Of a stretch of DNA of 39,736 bases, positions 1 to 6,184 are shown piece by piece (position 1 is the stretch's first letter; every line of letters starts with the position of its first letter). This stretch comes from Oscillospiraceae bacterium. GTDB lineage: Bacteria; Bacillota; Clostridia; Oscillospirales; Oscillospiraceae. Below the pieces are notes generated by a model, which was not told the origin of the DNA, did no database searches, and saw only the letters and a list, made by a program, of their open reading frames with translations. Where the stretch lies: positions 1 to 39,736 of the forward strand of contig JAFQRK010000007.1 of assembly GCA_017410075.1 (NCBI GenBank), written 5' to 3'. The position numbers were made by a program, and so were the translations under genes.

Positions 1-775
1 CGTCCACGCTCATACCGTACTTATTGCAGATGAACTGCACAACGCAGGCGTCGATATCACCAGAACGGGTACCCATAGGCACACCGGCCAGAGGAGACAG
101 ACCCATGGTAGTATCCTGGCACTTGCCGTCCTTGATGGCGGACATGGAAGAGCCGTTGCCCAGATGGCAGTTGACCATCTTAAATTCCTTCTTGCCAACC
201 AGCTCAGCGGTACGGCGGGCAACATACTTGTGAGAAGTGCCGTGGAAGCCGTAGCGGCGGATGGAGTCCTCCTCATAGTAATTGGTGGGGATGGCATAGC
301 GGTAAGCCTTGGCAGGCATGGTCATATGGAACGCGGTGTCGAACACAGCAACCTGGGGAGTCTTGGGCATAACAGCCTGGCAGGCACGGATGCCCATCAG
401 GTTGGCAGGGTTGTGCAGGGGGCCCAGGGGGATGCACTTTTCGATAGCGGCAATGACATCGTCATCAATGATGCAGGATGCAAAGAATTCCATACCGCCG
501 TGCAGAACACGGTGACCGACAGCGTCGATCTCATCAACAGAGCTGATCACGCCCTCAACGGGGTCGACCAGGATGTCCAGCGTGGCTGCGATGGCCTCGG
601 AATGGGTGGGCATAGGAATATCCTTAACCACCTTGTTCTCGCCAACCTTGTGATTCAGGCGGCCGTCAATGCCGATACGCTCACACAGACCCTTTGCGGA
701 AACCTCACCGGTCTCAGGGTTCATCAGCTGATACTTCAGGCTGGAACTGCCGGCGTTGATGATCAAAACATTCAT
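1..775 (-). CDS. ackA: Acetate kinase (3' end outside window)
   Basis: This enzyme interconverts acetate plus ATP and acetyl phosphate in the cytoplasm and is the ATP-yielding last step of acetate fermentation. The N-terminal 258 codons are present. They open with the ASKHA-fold phosphate signature MNVLIINAGSSSLKYQL and continue with VGHRVLHGG, AVFDTAFH, YRRYGFHGTSH-type (here IRRYGFHGTSHKYV) and NCHLGNGSS motifs, all typical of AckA; the usual length is about 400 residues, so roughly a third is missing at the window edge. The ATG follows an AGGAGG site about 8 nt upstream. It diverges from tmcAL, whose product uses acetate and ATP. Identification is from these conserved blocks and is very secure. 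Confidence 0.97.
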   Translation of the reverse strand, partial: MNVLIINAGSSSLKYQLMNPETGEVSAKGLCERIGIDGRLNHKVGENKVVKDIPMPTHSEAIAATLDILVDPVEGVISSVDEIDAVGHRVLHGGMEFFASCIIDDDVIAAIEKCIPLGPLHNPANLMGIRACQAVMPKTPQVAVFDTAFHMTMPAKAYRYAIPTNYYEEDSIRRYGFHGTSHKYVARRTAELVGKKEFKMVNCHLGNGSSMSAIKDGKCQDTTMGLSPLAGVPMGTRSGDIDACVVQFICNKYGMSVD

Positions 776-822
776 TAGAGTTTGCCTCCTAAAAAATATT
801 ATTTTCTTTTTTCGTACTTTAT

Positions 823-830
823 GGTATGAT
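823..830 (+). promoter_or_regulatory. Possible tmcAL extended -10 element
   Basis: The sequence TGGTATGAT is a TGn-extended -10 pointing towards tmcAL. The -35 region (TTTTCT around 802-807) is poor, so this is a weak call. Confidence 0.35.
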
Positions 831-847
831 AGCCATAGCTTGGGACT

Positions 848-876
848 ATTATAGCGCATTGGGGCAAAATTCTCAA
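848..876 (-). promoter_or_regulatory. Probable ackA promoter
   Basis: Read on the minus strand there is TTGAGA, a 17-nt spacer and a perfect TATAAT, about 70 nt upstream of the ackA start. Spacing and boxes fit a housekeeping sigma factor. It lies in the shared intergenic region with tmcAL. Confidence 0.6.
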
Positions 877-914
877 GCCAAAAATAAGTATTTTTTTGAA
901 AAGGAGGGATATTT

Positions 915-2054
915 TTGAAAACTGTCGGCATTATTTGCGAATATAACCCCTTTCACAACGGTCACAAAAAGCAGCTCGACACCATCCGTGCCGAATTCGG
1001 TGAGGATTGCGCCATCGTTTGCCTGATGAGCGGCAATTTTGTCCAGCGGGGCTATCCGGCCATCTTCCATAAATCCCTCCGGGCGCAGGCGGCTCTTTTC
1101 AGCGGCGCCGATCTGGTGCTGGAGCTTCCGCTTACCTATGCCCTTTCTTCTGCGGAGGGCTTTGCCGCCGGCGGCGTAAAGATTCTTGGCGGATTTTGTG
1201 ATCTTCTTTGCTTCGGCACAGAAACCGGCAATGCCGGTGCCCTGATATCTGCCGCAAAAGCGTTGCTGTCTGACGACTTTAAGGACGCTCTGCGTCAGCA
1301 GCTTGACAAGGGTCTGTCCTTCCCTGCCGCCAGAGCCGCCGCATTGCAGGATCACGCCGATCTGCTGCAGCGTCCCAATGATATTCTTGCTGTAGAATAC
1401 TGCAAAGCCATCCTGGCGCAAAACAGCACGGTGCAGCCATATCCCATTCTGCGGCAGGGCGACTACCACGGTACCGCCGCCGATCCGGCGAATCCCTCCG
1501 CCACCGCCATTCGAAATCGAATCCGCAGCGGTGAATCTTGGGGATCTTTTGTTCCGGAAGCTGCTCACGGCATTTTCCGCAATGCGCAAATTCATTCCCT
1601 TTCTGCCGGCGAGCGGGCAGTTCTTGCCCGATTGCGGTGTATGACCGACGCGGAATTTGAAGCGCTCCCCTATGGCTCTGAGGGCTTGTGGCGCAAATTT
1701 ATGCACGCCTGCAGAAGTCAGGACTCTATCGAAGCCATCGTTTCCGAAACCAAATCCAAGCGATACACCCGTACCCGGATCGACCGAATGCTGATGTGCG
1801 CCTACCTGGGCATCACCAAGGAAATGCTGGAGCAGGATGCGCCTTACACCCGCGTTCTGGCGTTGAACGACAAGGGTCGTTCCGTCTTGAAGCAGGCCCG
1901 CATTTGCGGCAGCTTCCCCCATGTGGGCGAAGTGATGGATGATCCTTACTGGGATCTGGAGCAGCGTGCTGCTGATCTCTATGCCCTATTCTGTGAAAGC
2001 GCCCCTGCCCCTGCAGGCTCAGAAACTAAGCAACGGGTATTTTTTAAGGATTAG
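915..2054 (+). CDS. tmcAL: tRNA(Met) cytidine acetate ligase TmcAL
   Basis: TmcAL (YlbM) activates acetate with ATP and transfers the acetyl group to the wobble cytidine (C34) of elongator tRNA-Met. The N-terminus MKTVGIICEYNPFHNGH is the family's nucleotidyltransferase HxGH-type nucleotide-binding motif, and the 379-residue length fits the family (about 400). Further family blocks are CLMSGNFVQRG near residue 37 and LVLELPLTYALSSAEGFA near residue 72. The start is a TTG at 915: an AAGGAGGG site ends 6 nt upstream, and no ATG is as well placed. It is divergent from ackA, a neighbour I recall for this gene in other Firmicutes, and both proteins handle acetate. Confidence 0.93.
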   Translation: MKTVGIICEYNPFHNGHKKQLDTIRAEFGEDCAIVCLMSGNFVQRGYPAIFHKSLRAQAALFSGADLVLELPLTYALSSAEGFAAGGVKILGGFCDLLCFGTETGNAGALISAAKALLSDDFKDALRQQLDKGLSFPAARAAALQDHADLLQRPNDILAVEYCKAILAQNSTVQPYPILRQGDYHGTAADPANPSATAIRNRIRSGESWGSFVPEAAHGIFRNAQIHSLSAGERAVLARLRCMTDAEFEALPYGSEGLWRKFMHACRSQDSIEAIVSETKSKRYTRTRIDRMLMCAYLGITKEMLEQDAPYTRVLALNDKGRSVLKQARICGSFPHVGEVMDDPYWDLEQRAADLYALFCESAPAPAGSETKQRVFFKD

Positions 2055-2062
2055 TATTTGTC

Positions 2063-2172
2063 TCGCCTCCCTCTGTGAGGGAGGTGGCGTTTGCAAAGCA
2101 AACGTCGGAGGGAGTTTAAACTCCCCCAGTCAGCCTGTTCGGCTGACAGCCCCCTCAAAGAGGGGGCCAAGG
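2063..2172. repeat. Palindromic intergenic repeat, family A, copy 1
   Basis: This is a run of five adjacent hairpins: CCTCCCTC/GAGGGAGG, GCGTTTG/CAAACGTC, GGGAGTTT/AAACTCCC, GTCAGCC/GGCTGAC and CCCCCTC/GAGGGGG. The same order occurs in copy 2 near 23605-23710, with different sequence in some stems. It has no coding potential and sits between the convergent tmcAL and aminotransferase genes. Elements with these CCTCCCTC and CCCCCTC hairpins are, from memory, common between genes in gut Oscillospirales. Confidence 0.85.
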
Positions 2173-2190
2173 TCTTTCCTGCGCATTCAA

Positions 2191-2222
2191 AAAAGACGAC
2201 GGAAAATTTCCGTCGTCTTTCT
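2191..2222 (-). terminator. Rho-independent terminator of aminotransferase gene
   Basis: The perfect stem AAGACGACGGAAA/TTTCCGTCGTCTT is followed on the minus strand by a T-rich run. It lies directly after the aminotransferase stop codon and could also stop transcription coming from tmcAL. Confidence 0.85.
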
Positions 2223-2226
2223 GATT

Positions 2227-3432
2227 TTATTCACCCATAACCTCGTAGCGGTATTTTGCAATGCCTCTTGCCAGAAGATCCATTGCCCGTTCCAGCTCCT
2301 TGCAGTCACGGACATAGGCAATACGCACCTCATTATAACCCTTGCCGGGGGTTTCATAGAAAGGCGCGCCGGGAGCAAACATCACCGTATCGCCCTTATG
2401 GTCGAAGCTTTCCAGCAGCCATTGCTGGAACTTATCCGCATCATCCACCGGCAGACTGGCCATTACATAGAATGCGCCCATAGGCTCTTCCACTTCCACA
2501 CCGGGGATCTGGCGCAGCTTGGAAATGACCAGATCGCGGCGCTTGCGGTACTCCTCCTTGCTGGTGCGGTAGAATTCTTCATCCACATCGTACAGCGCAG
2601 CTGCACCCAGCTGATCAATGGTAGCCACAGCCAGACGGGACTGGCAGAACTTCAGCAGTGCCTGCTGCAGCTCCTTGTTCTTGGTGACCACGCAGCCCAC
2701 ACGGGCGCCGCAAGCGGAGAACCGCTTGGAAACGGAGTCAATGATAACCAGATTGTCGTCGATATCATCAAAGCGTCCCATACAAGGCACACCGAACTTA
2801 TCGTCGTAGCAGAATTCCCGGTAAACCTCGTCGCAGATCAGGAACAGGTTGTGCTCCTTGGCAACATCGGCGATCATCCGCATTTCTTCCTGGGTCAGCA
2901 CCACGCCGGTGGGGTTGCCGGGGTTTGTGATCATAATGGCCCGGGTATTCTTGGTTATCAGGCTCTCGATGCGCTTGCGGTTGGCATAGCGGTAGCCCTC
3001 CTCCGGTCTGGTGGGCAGCGCACGGATGCGGCCGCCGGCAGCGTGAACGAAGGTGGTGTAGTTGGGATAATAGGGCTCAGGAACGATGACCTCCGTATAG
3101 GGATCCAGAATGCTCAGGCAGGTCAGCAGCAGCGCCTCGCTGCCGCCGGTGGTGATCAGAATATCGTTAGGCTCCAGATCCACACCGATCTTGCTGTAAT
3201 ACTTGCGGATCGCGTCGATCAGCACCGGCATACCGGGGGATGCTTCGTACGCCAGCGTGCCGGGGTCAAAGGCGCGGATGGCGTCAAAATAAGTTTCCGG
3301 TGTCTTTAAGTCCGGCTGACCGATATTCAGATGATAGATCTTCTTGCCTTCCTTTTCCGCTTTCACAGCCAGCGGATGGAATTTCCGCATAGGAGAGGGC
3401 TCACAGCGGTTTGCATTGATAGAAATTTTCAT
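2227..3432 (-). CDS. Pyridoxal-phosphate class I/II aminotransferase
   Basis: This is a fold-type I PLP enzyme of the aspartate/alanine aminotransferase group, cytoplasmic, 401 residues. Visible landmarks are LNIGQPD near residue 36, GGSEAL near 96, NPGNPTG near 170, the pyridine-nitrogen Asp in CDEVYREF (D201), the Schiff-base lysine in SVSKRFS (K236) and the substrate-carboxylate arginine region VRIAYV near the C-terminus. The chosen ATG has a GGAGGT site just upstream; an in-frame ATG six codons earlier overlaps the stop of the symporter gene (TGATG) and is less likely. It is the second gene after an alanine/glycine symporter, so alanine or glycine metabolism is a reasonable guess, but the amino-acid substrate cannot be read from sequence. 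Confidence 0.9.
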   Translation of the reverse strand: MKISINANRCEPSPMRKFHPLAVKAEKEGKKIYHLNIGQPDLKTPETYFDAIRAFDPGTLAYEASPGMPVLIDAIRKYYSKIGVDLEPNDILITTGGSEALLLTCLSILDPYTEVIVPEPYYPNYTTFVHAAGGRIRALPTRPEEGYRYANRKRIESLITKNTRAIMITNPGNPTGVVLTQEEMRMIADVAKEHNLFLICDEVYREFCYDDKFGVPCMGRFDDIDDNLVIIDSVSKRFSACGARVGCVVTKNKELQQALLKFCQSRLAVATIDQLGAAALYDVDEEFYRTSKEEYRKRRDLVISKLRQIPGVEVEEPMGAFYVMASLPVDDADKFQQWLLESFDHKGDTVMFAPGAPFYETPGKGYNEVRIAYVRDCKELERAMDLLARGIAKYRYEVMGE

Positions 3433-3449
3433 AGGTACCTCCATTGGCA

Positions 3450-4814
3450 TCAGGATGCCAAACGATTTTTATATTCCTTCACCAGGCGGCTCAGCTCCGG
3501 GCTCAGTACCGCCAGCGCGATGAGATTCGGTATTGCCATCAAGCCGTTGACCGTTTCCGACAGCACCCACACCGTTCCGGTGTTCAGCACTGCACCCAAA
3601 AGCACAAAGACCGACTGCAGGATCGCAAACTTTTTCCACACACCACTGCCAAACAGAAACTGGGCGCACCGGGCGCCGTAAAGCCCCCATCCCAGCACGG
3701 TGGCAAAAGCGAAGCAGCAAAGTGCAGCAGCAATGAACACTGCCACCCAATCGCCGTAAACGGCAGAAAATGCATCAGTGGTCAGCGCCACGCCCACATC
3801 CACGCCGTAAGGGATCGCCACGCCGCTGACTAAGATCACCAGCGCCGTCATCGTGCAGATCACTATGGTGTCCAAAAATACCTCCATAATGCCCATCAGG
3901 CCCTGCTCAGCCGGGTGTTTGACCTGGGCTGCTGCGTGGGCGATGGATGCCGTTCCCATACCGGCTTCATTGGTGAATACGCCGCGGGATACGCCGATAC
4001 GCAGCGTAACCAGCATAGAGCCGACGATACCGCCGGTAACAGCTTTGGGTGAAAACGCACCCCAGACAATGGCCTTGAATGCATCCGGCAGCAGCTGCGC
4101 TCTGGCGATCAGAACACCAAGCCCCAGCAGCAGATAGGCAGCAGACACAAAGGGGATCAACCGCTCCGCCACCGTACCGATCCGTTTCGCGCCGCCCAAA
4201 AGCATTGCGCAAATGATCGTTGCCAAGGCCGCGCCCATCAGCACATTGCCCATCGCCGTTTCCCTGCCGCCAAAGGCGGTCACGGCGGAGTTGACACCGG
4301 TAACCACTGCATTGATCTGTGTGGCATTGCCAACACCGAATGCGGCAGCGATCCCGAAGAAGCTGTAGATGCCGGCAAGGGGTAGCCATTTTTTGCCCAT
4401 CCCCTGGCGGATCATATACATAGGACCGCCCATCCATTCGCCGCCCTCTTTCACACGAAAGCGGACAGCCAGAGTGGCCTCTGCAAATTTGGTGACCATT
4501 CCCAGCACAGCGCAGATCCACATCCAGAAGATCGCGCCCGGTCCGCCGATGGCCATTGCCCCGGCAACACCGGCAAGATTGCCCGTGCCAACGGTAGCCG
4601 CCAATGCGGTACACAGCGCCTGAAACGGAGTCAGCGCACCGTCCTCCGCCTTTCCGCCCCGCAGCTTAGCGAAAAACTCCCGAAATGCCCGGGGAAAAAG
4701 CGTCAGCTGGGCAAAGCCGGTGCGAATGCTCAAATACGCTCCCACGCCCAAAATCAGGATCAGCGCCGGTGCGCCCCAGACAATGCTGTTGACAGATTCC
4801 AACACTTTGGTCAT
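3450..4814 (-). CDS. Alanine/glycine:cation symporter (AGCS family)
   Basis: This is a membrane protein of 454 residues that imports alanine or glycine with Na+ or H+. The family is recognised from the N-terminal VWGAPALILILGVGAYLSIRTGF segment pattern, ALAATVGTGNLAGVAGA near residue 70, GAIFWMWICAVLGMVTKFAEATLA, GGPMYMIRQG and GVSRGVFTNEAGMGTASIAHA near residue 277, with about ten hydrophobic helices. The ATG has an AGGAGG site 5-6 nt upstream. Its stop overlaps the beginning of the aminotransferase reading frame region, so the two are almost certainly one transcript. The terminator of the preceding ArsC-like gene separates it from the truA unit, so it needs its own promoter, which I could not place convincingly. 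Confidence 0.94.
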   Translation of the reverse strand: MTKVLESVNSIVWGAPALILILGVGAYLSIRTGFAQLTLFPRAFREFFAKLRGGKAEDGALTPFQALCTALAATVGTGNLAGVAGAMAIGGPGAIFWMWICAVLGMVTKFAEATLAVRFRVKEGGEWMGGPMYMIRQGMGKKWLPLAGIYSFFGIAAAFGVGNATQINAVVTGVNSAVTAFGGRETAMGNVLMGAALATIICAMLLGGAKRIGTVAERLIPFVSAAYLLLGLGVLIARAQLLPDAFKAIVWGAFSPKAVTGGIVGSMLVTLRIGVSRGVFTNEAGMGTASIAHAAAQVKHPAEQGLMGIMEVFLDTIVICTMTALVILVSGVAIPYGVDVGVALTTDAFSAVYGDWVAVFIAAALCCFAFATVLGWGLYGARCAQFLFGSGVWKKFAILQSVFVLLGAVLNTGTVWVLSETVNGLMAIPNLIALAVLSPELSRLVKEYKNRLAS

Positions 4815-4875
4815 TATGTCCTCCTAGCATAGCACTTTTCTTGCTGCGTTGCAAGAAAAATATTGAAACAGACAA

Positions 4876-4909
4876 TAAAAAGCAGCTTCTCTTTCGAGAA
4901 ACTGCTTTC
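4876..4909 (-). terminator. Terminator after ArsC/Spx-like gene
   Basis: On the minus strand AAAGCAGTTTCTC / GAGAAGCTGCTTTTT forms a stem followed by a T run, directly after the stop codon. Confidence 0.85.
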
Positions 4910-4914
4910 GTACT

Positions 4915-5256
4915 TTATTCCCAGGTGGCCCAAACTTCCGGGCAGTAGCCAACGGTGGCTTGCTTTCCGTTGCGGACAATGGGCGTTTTCATCAAGCCCG
5001 GATCGTCAAAGACTTTGTCCTCCTTGGCAATATGATCGTCCATATATTTCATATTGGTGATCTCCTGCGATTTTGCATTCCAATCAATAAGATTGTCAAT
5101 TCCGCCTATGGCACGCAGGACGCTGTCGAACTCTTTTCCGGACAGCCCGAAGCGCATCAGGTCAACAAACTGGTACTTGATCCTGCGCTCCTTGAAATAG
5201 CGCTCCGCCTTTTTTGTGTCGAAGCATTTGCTTTTTCCAAAAATCTGAATGTTCAA
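4915..5256 (-). CDS. ArsC/Spx-family thioredoxin-fold protein
   Basis: The 113-residue product has the ArsC/Spx fold: a beta-start NIQIFGKSKCFDTKKAERYF with a single N-terminal cysteine (C10, not the CxxC of Spx), RRIKYQFVDL, GLSGKEF, and a cis-proline block MKTPIVRNG near residue 92. Family members are arsenate reductases or transcription/redox adaptors; with one Cys it could be either a reductase-like protein or a degenerate regulator. The start is inferred to be TTG: GGAGGT lies 6 nt upstream and the TTG overlaps the truA stop as TTGA, whereas the upstream ATG would run deep into truA and has no site. It is translationally coupled to truA and copA. Confidence 0.82.
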   Translation of the reverse strand: MNIQIFGKSKCFDTKKAERYFKERRIKYQFVDLMRFGLSGKEFDSVLRAIGGIDNLIDWNAKSQEITNMKYMDDHIAKEDKVFDDPGLMKTPIVRNGKQATVGYCPEVWATWE

Positions 5257-5987
5257 TAGGTTACCTCCATCAGGCACAGTCCCCGGGCAGGAACCAGATG
5301 GCCTGCTTCTTCCCTTTTTGCCCCGAACAGAGCCGATACCGTCTCCGCATCCCGTTGGCTCAGGCCAACCTCGATCAGCGTGCCGACAATAATGCGCACC
5401 ATATTGTAAAGAAAGCCGTCACCGGTAACCGTAATACAGATTTCATTCTCTTTGCGGCAAACCTCCAGAGAATCAATGCGGCGAACTGTGGATTTTTTCA
5501 TTTTCTTGTTGGCGTTAAAGGCAGAAAAATCGTGCTGACCCAAAAACAGCCTTGCCGCCTGCTGCATTTTTTCCAGGTCCAGCATTTCCGGGAGGGTGTA
5601 CACAAACCGCCGGTCAAATACGCAAGGCTTTTCGCTGTTCCAAATGCGATAGACATAGGTCTTGCTTCTGGCATTTAAGCGGGCGTGGAAACGGTCAGAT
5701 ACCTCTTTGCAGGAGTATATGCCGATATCCTCCGGCAAATACCGCCGCAATGCAGACAGAATGTCCGGGCAGGGCATTTTGCTCACCGTGTGAAAATTGG
5801 CCACCTGCCCCTTTGCGTGGGCGCCGGCATCGGTACGGCCGCTGCCGGAAATTTCGATTTCCTCGTCCAAAATGCGGCTCAAAATCTGCTCCAGCTTTCC
5901 CTGAACGGTATTTTCTGCGCTGCCAAGCCGCTGCCAGCCCTTATACCGGGTGCCGTCATAGCAAATATCCAGTCGTATATTTCTCAT
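5253..5987 (-). CDS. truA: tRNA pseudouridine(38-40) synthase TruA
   Basis: TruA isomerises uridines 38-40 in the tRNA anticodon arm. The 244-residue protein shows the RLDICYDGTRYKGWQR opening, the catalytic aspartate in GSGRTDAGAHAKGQ (near residue 52), SKTYVYRIWN, and FLYNMVRIIVGTLIEVG near residue 200. Length is standard. The ATG overlaps the copA stop as ATGA, and its own stop overlaps the next start as TTGA, so the three genes are one translationally coupled unit. Confidence 0.95.
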   Translation of the reverse strand: MRNIRLDICYDGTRYKGWQRLGSAENTVQGKLEQILSRILDEEIEISGSGRTDAGAHAKGQVANFHTVSKMPCPDILSALRRYLPEDIGIYSCKEVSDRFHARLNARSKTYVYRIWNSEKPCVFDRRFVYTLPEMLDLEKMQQAARLFLGQHDFSAFNANKKMKKSTVRRIDSLEVCRKENEICITVTGDGFLYNMVRIIVGTLIEVGLSQRDAETVSALFGAKREEAGHLVPARGLCLMEVTY

Positions 5988-6184
5988 TCGCCGATCACTT
6001 CATAGCCGGCATCCACGATAGCCTTTTTCAGAGCATCCACAGAGGCTTCACCGGTAACCGTAACGGTTTTTGCCTGCAGATCCACCACAGCATCCAATGT
6101 GCCGGGAACTGCCTTGCAGACCTTTTCCACCATTGCCTTGCAATGGGTACACATCATTCCTTCAACTTTGATCACAGCGGTCAT
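5984..6184 (-). CDS. copZ: Possible internal start giving stand-alone CopZ-like copper chaperone (66 aa)
   Basis: Inside the copA frame, AAGGAGG lies 8 nt upstream of an in-frame ATG, with no stop codon between the pump and this domain. Translation from that ATG would give a 66-residue protein MTAVIKVEGMMCTHC..., the length and fold of CopZ metallochaperones (beta-alpha-beta-beta-alpha-beta, MxCxxC loop). The residues encoded by the ribosome binding site (KEETN) sit in an otherwise poorly conserved hydrophilic stretch after the last ATPase helix, as expected for former intergenic DNA. Whether the separate product is made is inference; the sequence supports both a fusion and a free chaperone. 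Confidence 0.55.
   Translation of the reverse strand: MTAVIKVEGMMCTHCKAMVEKVCKAVPGTLDAVVDLQAKTVTVTGEASVDALKKAIVDAGYEVIGE

Noticed and set aside
873..1922. Long open frame opposite tmcAL on the minus strand
   Set aside because: It is a shadow of tmcAL: no ribosome binding site, low-complexity composition, and full overlap with a firm gene.
1939..3309. 456-codon plus-strand open frame over the aminotransferase
   Set aside because: It runs through the tmcAL end, the hairpin repeat and the antisense of a clear aminotransferase, and has no protein motifs.
4826..4854. TTGCAA-17-TATGCT as promoter of the AGCS symporter gene
   Set aside because: Its expected start point would fall on the ribosome binding site, leaving no usable leader.
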